Positions 17,317-25,760 of a DNA stretch of 64,000 nt are shown in pieces (positions within the stretch are counted from its first letter, which is position 1; the number at the start of each line of letters is the position of its first letter). The position numbers and the translations under genes were made by a program. Source of the stretch: Streptomyces hokutonensis. Lineage in GTDB: Bacteria > Actinomycetota > Actinomycetes > Streptomycetales > Streptomycetaceae. The notes under the pieces are model-generated. The model was not told the origin of the DNA and did not search any database. It was given only the letters and a program-made list of their open reading frames with translations. The stretch lies in the NCBI RefSeq assembly GCF_000376565.1, contig NZ_BARG01000041.1, positions 40,934 through 104,933 on the forward strand, in the 5' to 3' direction.

Positions 17317-19581
17317 ATGCCAAAAAAGCGCTCGGGTGGTGGTCTGTCCCCTCTGCAGCAGGCCACCAAGTTCCTCGGTGTCAGTGTGCTCGCCGGTGCC
17401 GTCATGGCCGGAATCGCGTTGCCCGCGGCCGGAGCGCTGGGGCTCGCGGCCAAGGGATCGGTCCAGGGGTTCGACGACATCCCGGACAACCTGAAGAGCC
17501 CTCAGCTGAGCCAGCGCACCACGATCCTGGACAGCAAGGGCAACCAGCTGGCCTCGGTCTACTCCCGTGACCGCACGGTGGTGGAGCTCAAGGACATCTC
17601 GCCGTACATGCAGAAGGCGATCGTCGCGATCGAGGACTCGCGCTTCTACCAGCACGGCGCGATCGACCTCAAGGGCGTCCTGCGCGCCCTGAACAAGAAC
17701 GCGCAGAGCGGTGGCGTCTCCCAGGGCGCCTCCACGCTCACGCAGCAGCTGGTCAAGAACTACTTCGTGGAGGAGGCCGGCGACGACCCGACGAAGGTCG
17801 CCGAGGCCACCCAGCAGACGCTGGGCCGCAAGGTCCGCGAGCTGAAGTACGCGATCCAGATCGAGGAAAAACTCGGCAAGAAGAAGATCCTCGAGAACTA
17901 CCTGAACATCACCTTCTTCGGAGAGCAGGCCTACGGCGTCGAGGCCGCGTCCGAGCGCTACTTCTCCAAGCACGCCAAGGACCTGAACCTCCAGCAGTCG
18001 GCGCTGCTCGCGGGCATCGTCCAGTCGCCCACGCGCTACGACCCCATCAACGACGAGGCCGAGGCCAAGAAGCGCCGCAACACCGTGCTGGCCCGCATGG
18101 CCGAGGTCGGCGACATCTCCAAGGCGGAGGCCCTGGCGGCCGAGAAGACCGACCTCGGCCTCAAGGTCAGCCAGCCGAAGAACGGCTGCATCACCGCGGT
18201 CAAGGGCGCCAGCTTCTTCTGCAAGTACGTCGAGAAGGTCTTCCTGAGCGACCCGGTCTTCGGCAAGACCAAAGAAGCCCGCGCCAAGATCTGGAACCAG
18301 GGCGGCCTGACGATCCGTACGACCCTGGACCCGCAGGCCCAGGACTCCGTGCAGGCCTCGCTCAAGGACCACATCTACAAGTCGGACAAGGTCGCCGCGG
18401 CGGCCACGCTCGTCGAACCCGGCACCGGCAAGATCCTCGGCATGGGCCAGTCGAAGCCGTACGGCTACGGCAAGAACGAGACGGAGTACAACTACTCGGT
18501 CAACGCCGACATGGGCGGCTCGAACTTCGGCTTCCCGACCGGTTCGACGTTCAAGCCCTTCGTCGCCGCCGCCGCGCTGGAGCAGGGCCTGCCGGCCACG
18601 CAGCAGTACCCTGCGCCGTACTCGATGGACTACCCGAGCCCCGTCTCGACCTGCAGCGGCAAGAACTGGGTCAACACCGACGGCGCGACGGTGGAGAACG
18701 AGAGCGAGTCGGAGAAGGGTCCGTACGCCCTGAAGGAGGCGATGGCCAAGTCGGTCAACACCTACTTCGTGCAGATGATCTCCGACATCGGTCTGTGCCC
18801 CGTGGTGAGCATGACCAACAAGCTCGGCGTCGTGCAGGGCAACGGCGACAAGATCCCCGAGGTCCCGGCCATCGCGCTCGGCTCCAAGGGCCTCTCCCCG
18901 CTGACGATGGCCTCCGCGTACGCGGCCTTCGCCAACGAGGGCACGTACTGCACGCCCATCGCCATCGAGTCCATCACCCAGAAGGTGGGCAACGAGCAGA
19001 AGTCGCTCGCCGTCCCCAAGTCCACCTGCTCGCGGGCGATGAGCAAGAAGACCGCCGACACCATCAACACCGTGCTGCGCGGCGTGGTCGACTCCGGCAC
19101 CGGCCAGGAGGCCGGCCTCACCGACCGCCAGAGCGCCGGCAAGACGGGTACGACGGACTCCCGCAAGAACGCCTGGTTCGTCGGCTACACGCCCCAGCTC
19201 GCGGGCGCGGTCTGGGTCGGCAGCGCCAAGCAGAACGTCGAGATGACCAACATCCGCATCGGCGGCGTCTGGCACGACCAGGTCTACGGCGCCGACACCC
19301 CCGGCCCGATCTGGAAGGACGCCATGACCGGCGCCCTGGAGGGCAAGCAGGTCGAGAACTTCCAGCTCGTCAACATCCCCGACCCCGTCAAGGACAAGGG
19401 CAACAACGACGGCGGCAAGAACGGCGACACCAACGGGACCGACAACGGGGGCAACGACAACGGCGGCACCACCGACGGAGGCACCACCCCCACCCCGACG
19501 TTCTCCTTCCCTGACGGCTTCATCCAGGGCACGACGAACGGCGGCAACAACGGCAACGGGAACGGCGGCAACAGGGGATAG
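17317..19581 (+). CDS. Bifunctional class A penicillin-binding protein
   Basis: 754-residue peptidoglycan synthase. A short basic N-terminus and a membrane anchor (about 18-46) precede a GT51 glycosyltransferase domain with catalytic E106 in IEDSRFYQHGAID, then a transpeptidase domain with S410 in GSTFK, S479-V-N, and K609-TGTT. The last 80 residues are rich in Gly, Asn, Asp and Thr, a flexible tail common in Streptomyces PBPs. Its place beside wblA corresponds to ponA2 in mycobacteria (from memory). A 24-bp perfect hairpin follows the gene. Confidence 0.93.
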   Translation: MPKKRSGGGLSPLQQATKFLGVSVLAGAVMAGIALPAAGALGLAAKGSVQGFDDIPDNLKSPQLSQRTTILDSKGNQLASVYSRDRTVVELKDISPYMQKAIVAIEDSRFYQHGAIDLKGVLRALNKNAQSGGVSQGASTLTQQLVKNYFVEEAGDDPTKVAEATQQTLGRKVRELKYAIQIEEKLGKKKILENYLNITFFGEQAYGVEAASERYFSKHAKDLNLQQSALLAGIVQSPTRYDPINDEAEAKKRRNTVLARMAEVGDISKAEALAAEKTDLGLKVSQPKNGCITAVKGASFFCKYVEKVFLSDPVFGKTKEARAKIWNQGGLTIRTTLDPQAQDSVQASLKDHIYKSDKVAAAATLVEPGTGKILGMGQSKPYGYGKNETEYNYSVNADMGGSNFGFPTGSTFKPFVAAAALEQGLPATQQYPAPYSMDYPSPVSTCSGKNWVNTDGATVENESESEKGPYALKEAMAKSVNTYFVQMISDIGLCPVVSMTNKLGVVQGNGDKIPEVPAIALGSKGLSPLTMASAYAAFANEGTYCTPIAIESITQKVGNEQKSLAVPKSTCSRAMSKKTADTINTVLRGVVDSGTGQEAGLTDRQSAGKTGTTDSRKNAWFVGYTPQLAGAVWVGSAKQNVEMTNIRIGGVWHDQVYGADTPGPIWKDAMTGALEGKQVENFQLVNIPDPVKDKGNNDGGKNGDTNGTDNGGNDNGGTTDGGTTPTPTFSFPDGFIQGTTNGGNNGNGNGGNRG

Positions 19582-19623
19582 CCCGGACAACCCCCTGCGG
19601 CCATCGGCCGTTCAGGCTTCTCG

Positions 19624-19676
19624 TCTACGACGACGGGGGCGCCCCTTGTGGAAAGGGGCGCCCCCGTCGTCGTAGA
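19624..19676. terminator. Bidirectional terminator, 24-bp perfect hairpin
   Basis: Positions 19624-19647 and 19653-19676 are exact reverse complements with a 5-nt loop GTGGA. The hairpin lies between convergent ponA-type and GatB/YqeY genes and can terminate both. Confidence 0.85.
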
Positions 19677-19690
19677 AACGTGTTCGTGGG

Positions 19691-20158
19691 TCAGCCGGCG
19701 AGCAGCTTCTTCACCACGGCGGCGACGCGGCCGCCCTCGGCCAGGCCGGCGACCTTCGGGTTCACGATCTTCATCACGGCACCCATGGCGCGCGGGCCCT
19801 CGGCGCCGGCCGCCTTCGCCTCCTCGACGGCCTGGGAGACGATCGCGGTCAGTTCCTCGTCGCCGAGCTGCTTGGGCAGGTACTCGGCGAGGACCTCGCC
19901 CTCCGCCTTCTCCTGCGCGGCCTGCTCCGGGCGACCGCCCTGGGCGAAGGCGTCCGCGGCCTCGCGGCGCTTCTTCGCCTCCTTGGTGATCACCTTGAGG
20001 ACCTCGTCGTCGGAGAGCTCGCGCTTCTCCTTGCCCGCGACCTCCTCCTTGGTGATCGCGGCGAGCGTCAGCCGGAGCGTGGAGGAACGCAGCTTGTCGT
20101 GCGCCTTGATCGCGGTGTTGAGGTCTTCCTGCAGCTTCGACTTGAGCGTGGTGGTCAT
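19691..20158 (-). CDS. GatB/YqeY domain protein
   Basis: 155 residues. MTTTLKSKLQEDLNTAIKAH at the start, RSSTLRLTLAAI and the C-terminal GPRAMGAVMKIVNPKVAGLA match the YqeY family, which resembles the tail domain of the GatB amidotransferase subunit. It is thought to interact with tRNA or amidotransferases; the function is not established. ATG 20158 is chosen because the conserved N-terminus begins there. Confidence 0.88.
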   Translation of the reverse strand: MTTTLKSKLQEDLNTAIKAHDKLRSSTLRLTLAAITKEEVAGKEKRELSDDEVLKVITKEAKKRREAADAFAQGGRPEQAAQEKAEGEVLAEYLPKQLGDEELTAIVSQAVEEAKAAGAEGPRAMGAVMKIVNPKVAGLAEGGRVAAVVKKLLAG

Positions 20159-20223
20159 GGGTTTGATTCTCGCAGGTGCGTGAGCCCGGCCGCCCGCCGA
20201 TTTACGAGGCGGCGGCCGACGGG

Positions 20224-20252
20224 GTGTCAGGCGTGTCAGTGGGGTCTGACAC
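20224..20252. repeat. GTGTCAG direct and inverted repeats before metallophosphoesterase gene
   Basis: GTGTCAG occurs at 20224-20230 and 20233-20239, and its reverse complement CTGACAC at 20246-20252. The last two form a 7-bp inverted repeat with a 6-bp spacer ending 9 bp before the start codon at 20262, a reasonable operator position. Confidence 0.4.
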
Positions 20253-20261
20253 GATGGAGGC

Positions 20262-21188
20262 ATGCGCGCGCGATACGGAGTACCCCTGGGAATTGCGGCG
20301 GCCGGCGCCGCCGGTCTGGTCTACGCGGCGGGCTTCGAGGTCCGCTCGTTCCGTCTGCGCCGGGTCACGGTCCCGGTGCTGCCCGCAGGGATGCGCCCGC
20401 TCAGAGTCCTCCAGGTCTCCGACATCCACATGGTCGGCGGCCAGCGCAAGAAGCAGCGCTGGCTGCGCTCGCTCGCGGGCCTGCGCCCCGACTTCGTGAT
20501 CAACACCGGCGACAACCTCTCCGACCCCGAGGGCGTCCCCGAGGTCCTGGACGCGCTCGGCCCGCTGATGGAGTTCCCGGGGGCGTACGTCTTCGGCTCG
20601 AACGACTACTACGGCCCCACCCTGCGCAACCCGGCCCGGTACCTGTTCGAGAAGACCGCGGGCCGCCACGGTCTGAACGGCAACCCGCCCATCGTGGGAG
20701 CCGTCCACAACCCGTGGGAGGACCTGCGGGACGGCTTCGACGCGGGCGGCTGGCTCAACCTCACCAACACCCGCGGCACGCTGAAGATCGAGGGCGCGTC
20801 GGTCGAACTGACCGGCCTCGACGACCCGCACATCAAGCGCGACCGGTACGCGCGCGTGGCGGGCGGCCCGTCGGACGACGCCGACTTCTCGATGGCCGTC
20901 GTGCACGCGCCGTACCTCCGCGCCCTGGACGCGTTCGCCGCCGACGGCTACCCCCTGATCCTCGGCGGCCACACCCACGGCGGCCAGCTCTGCATCCCGT
21001 TCTACGGCGCCCTGGTGACCAACTGCGACCTCGACACGGACCGCGTGAAGGGCCTCTCCACGCATACGGCGGAGGGCCGGACGTCGTACCTGCACGTGTC
21101 GGCGGGGTGCGGGACGAGCCGGTACACGCCGGTGCGGTTCGCCTGTCCGCCGGAGGCTACGTTGATGACGTTGGTGGGCCGGGAGTAG
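20262..21188 (+). CDS. Membrane-anchored metallophosphoesterase
   Basis: 308 residues. One N-terminal hydrophobic segment (about 7-24) is followed by a calcineurin-like phosphoesterase domain with the metal ligands in SDIHMVGG, NTGDNL, GSNDYYG, VVHAP and GGHTHGG. Substrates may be lipid or nucleotide phosphates, as for YkuE-type enzymes. ATG 20262 follows GGAGG closely. A similar gene follows ponA2 in mycobacteria (from memory). Confidence 0.88.
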   Translation: MRARYGVPLGIAAAGAAGLVYAAGFEVRSFRLRRVTVPVLPAGMRPLRVLQVSDIHMVGGQRKKQRWLRSLAGLRPDFVINTGDNLSDPEGVPEVLDALGPLMEFPGAYVFGSNDYYGPTLRNPARYLFEKTAGRHGLNGNPPIVGAVHNPWEDLRDGFDAGGWLNLTNTRGTLKIEGASVELTGLDDPHIKRDRYARVAGGPSDDADFSMAVVHAPYLRALDAFAADGYPLILGGHTHGGQLCIPFYGALVTNCDLDTDRVKGLSTHTAEGRTSYLHVSAGCGTSRYTPVRFACPPEATLMTLVGRE

Positions 21189-21321
21189 GCGGGCGATACG
21201 CCGTTGCGCCGAGGGGGGCTCGCGGGCGGTGCGGCTCGGCCGGCCCGCGTCGCTCGGCCCGTACGGCGTGCCCGCGTAGCTCGTGCGGCCCACCCGTATC
21301 GCCCGGTTCGTCCCCTCTGCC

Positions 21322-21327
21322 TAGCGT
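21322..21327 (+). promoter_or_regulatory. Putative -10 of leaderless Pr6Pr transcript
   Basis: TAGCGT is 6 nt upstream of ATG 21334. Confidence 0.35.
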
Positions 21328-21333
21328 GAGGGC

Positions 21334-22113
21334 ATGACCGCTCCGATACCCAGGGACATCCCGGACCTCCCCGCGGTACCCGGCATGCCCGCGCTGTTCG
21401 CCTCACCCGTTCCGGCCACCGCGGTGGTGGCTCCGTACCGTCGCCCGGCGGCGGCCGTGTACCGACTGCTGGTCGCGCTGGTGACGGCAGCGGCGGTGAC
21501 CGCCGACCTGTTCCTCGGCAGCCCGATCAGGGTCCTGACCTACTTCACGATCCAGAGCAACATCCTGCTGGCCCTGGTCATGCTCGCCACCGCCCGCCGG
21601 GCCTGGACGGCCCGCCGCCCCCTTTCTCCTTTGGTGACGGGCGCGTCCCTGCTGTACATCACGATCACCGGCCTGGTGTACCACCTGATCCTGGCGCACG
21701 CGTCGAGCCCGTTCGCGATGACGGGCGGCGCTCTCACGGGGTGGCAGGCGGTGACGAACCAGGTCCTGCACACGGTGACACCGATCGCGGCGGTGCTCGA
21801 CTGGCTGCTGCTGACCGCACCCGGCCGACTGCACCTGCGGATGGCGGCGACGTGGCTGCTGTACCCGGCGACGTACCTGGCGGTGTATCTCGCCCGCGGC
21901 GAACTGATCTTCCCCGGCACCCCGGGCCGCTACCTCTACACATTCCTGGACGTCGAGCACCACGGCTACAAGAGCGTCCTCGGCAACGCCCTCCTCCTCG
22001 GCCTCGCCTTCTACGCCCTCTCCGTCCTCCTCGTGGCCCTCGACCACGCCCGCCCCAACCCGATCCGCCACCGCGCCAAAACCGGATTTCGTCTCCAGCC
22101 ACCGGTGGGCTAA
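21334..22113 (+). CDS. Pr6Pr-family membrane protein
   Basis: 259 residues with about six membrane segments. Motifs such as YFTIQSNILLALVML, TGLVYHLILA and LNPATY-like LLYPATYLAVYLARGEL, with conserved HHGYKSV before the last segment, fit the Pr6Pr/FAR-17a-AIG1-like family. The biochemical role is unknown. It is the last core-type gene before tRNA-Pro; its stop codon overlaps a TAAAGT that may serve as -10 for the tRNA. Confidence 0.75.
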   Translation: MTAPIPRDIPDLPAVPGMPALFASPVPATAVVAPYRRPAAAVYRLLVALVTAAAVTADLFLGSPIRVLTYFTIQSNILLALVMLATARRAWTARRPLSPLVTGASLLYITITGLVYHLILAHASSPFAMTGGALTGWQAVTNQVLHTVTPIAAVLDWLLLTAPGRLHLRMAATWLLYPATYLAVYLARGELIFPGTPGRYLYTFLDVEHHGYKSVLGNALLLGLAFYALSVLLVALDHARPNPIRHRAKTGFRLQPPVG

Positions 22114-22167
22114 AGTAAACGACGTCGCCGCGATGAGCAGCAACACCGGCAAGATGAGCGGCGACAT

Positions 22168-22241
22168 CGGGGTGTAGCGCAGCTTGGCAGCGCGCTTCGT
22201 TCGGGACGAAGAGGTCGTGGGTTCAAATCCCGCCACCCCGA
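22168..22241 (+). tRNA. tRNA-Pro (anticodon CGG)
   Basis: The 7-bp acceptor stem CGGGGTG/CACCCCG, a T arm with GTTCAAATC, and the anticodon stem CTTCG/CGAAG with loop TTCGGGA give anticodon CGG, decoding CCG. The discriminator base is A, and the CCA end is not encoded, as usual in Streptomyces. Confidence 0.95.
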
Positions 22242-22256
22242 CAGCTAGACACCAGG

Positions 22257-22292
22257 TCAGGCCCGGTGCTGAGGGATCAGCGCCGGGTCTGA
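22257..22292 (+). terminator. Terminator after tRNA-Pro
   Basis: A 16-bp stem (two wobble pairs), TCAGGCCCGG.../...CCGGGTCTGA, with a 4-nt loop GGGA is followed by TTTGCG, 15 bp past the tRNA. Confidence 0.75.
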
Positions 22293-22322
22293 TTTGCGTT
22301 GCGTGCCTGTTTGGGAACCGTT

Positions 22323-22374
22323 GGGGAGCCAACTGGGTGTGATCTTCGGGATCCGTCTCCCGGGTTGGCTCCCC
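22323..22374. repeat. 11-bp inverted repeat GGGGAGCCAAC / GTTGGCTCCCC
   Basis: Arms at 22323-22333 and 22364-22374 are perfect with a 30-nt loop that itself contains GATC-TTCGG-GATC. It may be the terminator of the hypothetical gene ending at 22448 or a mark of a past insertion beside the tRNA. Confidence 0.4.
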
Positions 22375-22447
22375 GAGAGTGGCGGAATCGGCCCCGTCCT
22401 CATCGGAGAGTCGGTCCAAGCGGTGTGGGACCCCGAGGCCGTCTCCG

Positions 22448-22906
22448 TCAGCCCCTGCCGCCCCACACCGCTTCCAGGTCCCGGCAGCGGACCAGGACGG
22501 TCGCGTCGGTCAGTGCGATCTCGTGTGTGCAGCCGCCGTCCTCGTCCGGGAGGATTTCGTCGAGGAGGACGGCGTCGGCCGGCATCCAGTCGATGGAGTG
22601 TTCGTAGTCGACGGAGAAGTGCGTCACGCCCGAGTAGCTGATGCGCAGGCCGGCGTCGTGCTTGAACTTGTTGGGCGCGAAGTCCAGGACCAGGCCGCCG
22701 CTCTTGTCGGTGGCGAGGTGGACCCCGGCCAGTTCCAGGTCCTTGACACAGCGGGTCGCGCCCGCGATGTCGTAGTGGCCGGGGTCGGTGGCGAAGGACC
22801 GGGCGCCTGGGGGCAGGTCGGTGCGCAGGCGCGGCAGTTCGGCCAGATAGGCCCCGGGATCGACGAAGAATCCTCCGTCGTCCCAGACGGCCGTGACGTA
22901 CTTCAT
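22448..22906 (-). CDS. Conserved-looking hypothetical protein
   Basis: 152 residues, starting MKYVTAVWDDGGFFVDPGAY and containing VKDLELAG, LDFAPNKFKHDAGL and HEIALTDATVLV. It has no signal peptide or membrane segment and looks like a compact alpha/beta protein. I do not recognise a family. ATG 22906 follows GGAGGG at 6 nt and overlaps the stop codon of the disrupted gene upstream (ATGA), so the two were translated together. Confidence 0.65.
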   Translation of the reverse strand: MKYVTAVWDDGGFFVDPGAYLAELPRLRTDLPPGARSFATDPGHYDIAGATRCVKDLELAGVHLATDKSGGLVLDFAPNKFKHDAGLRISYSGVTHFSVDYEHSIDWMPADAVLLDEILPDEDGGCTHEIALTDATVLVRCRDLEAVWGGRG

Positions 22907-23145
22907 GTGCAACCCTCCGCAGCGAGAGGCGGCCGCCTCGACGTGTCTCCGGTGATGTCCTCTGTCCCCTTGGGAGCGATGCGGTCGGCCTTCCGCAGCT
23001 CCAGATCATCCGCCCCTTGATGACATTCTCCACGCCGGGCGGGACCTCGATCTCCGAGGCCTTGATGCCATGTCTGTTGAACCAGACCCGAGTTGTTGCA
23101 CAGCCCGTCTTCGCACATGGGCTTGTCGTGGACGTGGATCTCCAC
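22903..23145 (-). pseudogene. About 80-codon gene with two compensating frameshifts
   Basis: GTG 23145 with GGGAAGAG upstream opens MEIHVHDKPMCEDGLCNNS. High third-position GC and a natural protein sequence then move to the +1 frame (VWFNRHGIKASEIEVPPG) between about 23087 and 23017, and return to the original frame for DDLELRKADRIAPKG up to TGA 22903, which overlaps the next gene's ATG. The shifts coincide with a C/G run at 23087-23089 (one base too many) and another at 23013-23016 (one too few). Either both indels are real or they are sequencing errors; the corrected protein would have about 80 residues. The C-x5-C near the N-terminus loosely recalls glutaredoxins, but I cannot assign it. 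Confidence 0.5.
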
Positions 23146-23271
23146 GTCTCTTCCCGACGGGCGGGCCGGGGTCCCCGCGGTCGTCGTGGGCGACAGCCAG
23201 GCAGTCATCCGGAGGGCCGGTACCGAATCCACATCCAGTACCGGCCCTCCACCACCCCATACGCCCCCGTC

Positions 23272-24051
23272 TCAGTAGGTCAACGCATCCTGCGCACTGG
23301 CCAGCCAGTAAGTCACCCGCAGCGAGTCGTCGACGTACACGCCCTTCGTGGGAAGGGCCGGAGTCGCCGCCGGGCTGATGCTGTTCTCGTTGCGGTCGAA
23401 GAAGTAGACGGAGAGGGACTTGGCGGTGCGGCCGTTGGTGCCGGTGCCGTCGTTGCCGCCGGAGAGGGCTACGCCGGCGTAGCCGGATTCGCCCGGGGCG
23501 AGAGTGGTGACCGCCTGCGGCTGGGAGTCCTCGATGACCGGCGGTACGGACTGGGCGTCGCCGAAGTTGACGGCCGGGTAGTAGTAGAGGTCGCAGGTCT
23601 TGGAGCCGGTGTTGGTGACGGTGAGCAGCATGTGGTTGATGGGGCGGCTGACCGGCTGGGCGGTCACCTTGGTGTTGGCGCCGCTGCAGGTGACGCGTGT
23701 CGTGGAACTGCCCGAACCCGAGCCCGAGCCGGACGTCGAGCCCGAGCCGCCGCTCGTCTTGCTGCCGCCCGATCCCTTGCCGCCGCCGGTCGAGGAACCG
23801 CCATTCGAGGAACCGCCCGTGGAGGAGCCCCCCGTCGAGGAGCCCTCCGTGCTGCCCCCGCTCCGGCCGGTCCCCGTCCCCGACGGTGACGGTGCCGACG
23901 TCGTCACCGGGGAGGAGTTCGGGGAGGCCGCGCCGGCGTCCTGTACTCCCAGCTTGTCGTTGCAGGCGGTGAGCGAGAGCGCGGCGAGCGCGACAGTGGC
24001 GGCGGCGAGGAGACGAGTGCGAGTACGGGGACGGGCGGTGAACGCGGACAT
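23272..24051 (-). CDS. Secreted DUF4232-type lipoprotein
   Basis: 259 residues. The signal peptide ends in the lipobox LSLTAC (lipid attachment at the Cys, about residue 30). A long Gly/Ser/Thr linker with repeats of GGSSTGGSS follows, then a C-terminal domain with RPINHMLLTVTNTGSKTCDL, typical of DUF4232. Such proteins are surface-anchored and of unknown function. ATG 24051 follows AAGGGAGC; the open frame upstream is ignored because it lacks signal-peptide character. Divergent from a membrane-anchored HTH gene with a similar exported part. Confidence 0.8.
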   Translation of the reverse strand: MSAFTARPRTRTRLLAAATVALAALSLTACNDKLGVQDAGAASPNSSPVTTSAPSPSGTGTGRSGGSTEGSSTGGSSTGGSSNGGSSTGGGKGSGGSKTSGGSGSTSGSGSGSGSSTTRVTCSGANTKVTAQPVSRPINHMLLTVTNTGSKTCDLYYYPAVNFGDAQSVPPVIEDSQPQAVTTLAPGESGYAGVALSGGNDGTGTNGRTAKSLSVYFFDRNENSISPAATPALPTKGVYVDDSLRVTYWLASAQDALTY

Positions 24052-24181
24052 GGCTGTGCTCCCTTTCGGAGAGGCGGGAAGTCGCCCGCCGTCCAACCGG
24101 TCGGCGGGCGGCGTGCTTTGATGGCCAGAGCTTGTGCCGCTTTCCGTCCCACCCGCCACGGCAGCCGTGACTTACGGGAAC

Positions 24182-24246
24182 CTGGAACGTTCGCACCGGC
24201 TCTTACCTGGGGGAACAGGGCTTCCCTGGAACGCTGGACTGGAACG
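24182..24246. repeat. Three CTGGAACG repeats in divergent promoter
   Basis: CTGGAACG occurs at 24182-24189, 24226-24233 and 24239-24246; the first overlaps the palindrome GAACGTTC (24185-24192). They lie between the lipoprotein gene and the HTH membrane protein and are candidate binding sites for that HTH protein. Confidence 0.45.
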
Positions 24247-24254
24247 GGGGCTGG

Positions 24255-25577
24255 GTGGCAGTGGTGGACGAGACGGCCGATTTCGCGGCGCTGATACGGG
24301 AGCTCAAGGACCGTTCGGGGCTGAGCTACGGCGTGCTCGCGAAGCGGCTGCACATGAGCACGTCGACGCTGCACCGCTACTGCAACGGCGACGCCGTACC
24401 CACCGAGTACGCCCCCGTGGAGCGGTTCGCGCGCCTCTGCAAGGCGACCCCCGACGAACTCGTCGAGGCCCACCGCCGCTGGATCCTGGCCGACGGCGCC
24501 CGCCAGCGCGAGCGGAAGTCCGCGGCGACCGTCACGACCACGGCCACGCCCACGGCCGTGGAAGCGGCCACCGCCCCCACCCCTGAAGCAGACCTCCCCG
24601 CCCCGACCCCCGAAGCAGACCTCCCCGCCCCCGCCCCCGCAAACGAACCCGCCCCGCGCAACCGCCGCCGCACCGCCCTCTTCGCCGCCGCCGCGGTGGC
24701 CGTAGTGCTCGCCGCCACCGCCCTCGTCCCCCACCTGATGTCCGGCGACGGCAACGGCGGCGGCGACCGTCAGCAGGACGCCGGTTCCGTGACCTCCACC
24801 GGACGCGGCACCCCTTCCTCCTCCGCGTCCGCGAAGTCGACCTCCTCGGCGTCCGCGTCGGCCTCGGCCTCCGGCTCCGCGAGTCCTTCCGGGTCCGCTA
24901 CGGCGAAGAGCGGGGCGTCCGCCTCACCGGGCGCGAAGTCCGGCGGGGCCGCGGATGTGGCGGCGGCCGCCGTTCCGCTGACGGTGACGACCCGGCCGTA
25001 TGCCTGGGAGAGCCCGTGCAGCCAGACCTATCTGGTGGACCGGGACGCGGCCAAGGTGCCGCCGCCGCCGACCGAGCAGGACGCGCCGAGCTGGGTGAGC
25101 GCGCTGGGCGCGGTCTCGGCCGGCAGCCAGTACCTCGAGCTCACCGTGCAGGGCACCGGCCAGGAGACCGTGGTGCTGGAGTCCCTGAACGTCCGGGTCG
25201 TCGGCAGCGGCGCGCCACTGGCCTGGAACGCGTACGCGATGGGGTACATCGGCGTCGGCTGCGGCGGCGGGGTGCCCACGCACTCCTTCGGCATCGGGCT
25301 GGACGCGCCGCGCCCGGTGGCCACGCCGAAGGCCGGGCAGACGGGCCTGCCGTACAAGGTGAGCGAGAGCGAGCCCGAGGTCCTGTACATCACGGCCGAC
25401 GCGGCCTCGCACGATGTGCGCTGGTATCTGGAGCTGACGTGGTCCAGCGGCGGCCGCAAGGGCGTGCTGCGCATCGACGACCAGGGGAAGCCGTTCCGCA
25501 CCAGCGGCATGAGCGGACGTCCGCAGTACGGCTACTCCCTGGACACCAGCGAGTGGGTGCCCCACCGGGCCGACTGA
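24255..25577 (+). CDS. Membrane-anchored helix-turn-helix protein
   Basis: 440 residues. The N-terminal HTH domain (about 10-75) includes LSYGVLAKRLHMSTSTLHRYCNG. A Pro/Ala-rich linker follows, then one membrane segment (about 139-159), a Ser/Ala-rich external linker, and a roughly 220-residue external domain with two or three Cys and many Trp/Tyr. This layout puts DNA binding inside and sensing outside. GTG 24255 is the first of three close GTG codons after a G-rich stretch; the exact start is uncertain. Confidence 0.75.
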   Translation: MAVVDETADFAALIRELKDRSGLSYGVLAKRLHMSTSTLHRYCNGDAVPTEYAPVERFARLCKATPDELVEAHRRWILADGARQRERKSAATVTTTATPTAVEAATAPTPEADLPAPTPEADLPAPAPANEPAPRNRRRTALFAAAAVAVVLAATALVPHLMSGDGNGGGDRQQDAGSVTSTGRGTPSSSASAKSTSSASASASASGSASPSGSATAKSGASASPGAKSGGAADVAAAAVPLTVTTRPYAWESPCSQTYLVDRDAAKVPPPPTEQDAPSWVSALGAVSAGSQYLELTVQGTGQETVVLESLNVRVVGSGAPLAWNAYAMGYIGVGCGGGVPTHSFGIGLDAPRPVATPKAGQTGLPYKVSESEPEVLYITADAASHDVRWYLELTWSSGGRKGVLRIDDQGKPFRTSGMSGRPQYGYSLDTSEWVPHRAD

Positions 25578-25760
25578 GCCACGGGCGACCGCACGCCCCG
25601 CCCGACCTCGCGTTGACACCGACCCGCGCCGGACGTTGACTGGCAGCACTGCGCAGTCGTTGAAGGGTACGACCGACCGGGTCTCCGGGGGTCTGGAACA
25701 GGCCGTCGAGCAGACCGACGAGGCACGAACGCCTTCAGGCGGAACGGAAGCGGCATCCTG

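Noticed and set aside
16872..17570. Frame across the wblA-ponA gap
   Set aside because: Overlaps the start of the PBP gene in another frame and gives a low-complexity peptide; the region reads as regulatory DNA.
22257..23033. Minus-strand frame starting MENVIKGRMIW
   Set aside because: Only its first part is real coding sequence, as the +1 segment of the frameshifted small gene; the rest opposes codon use and overlaps the 152-residue protein in another frame.
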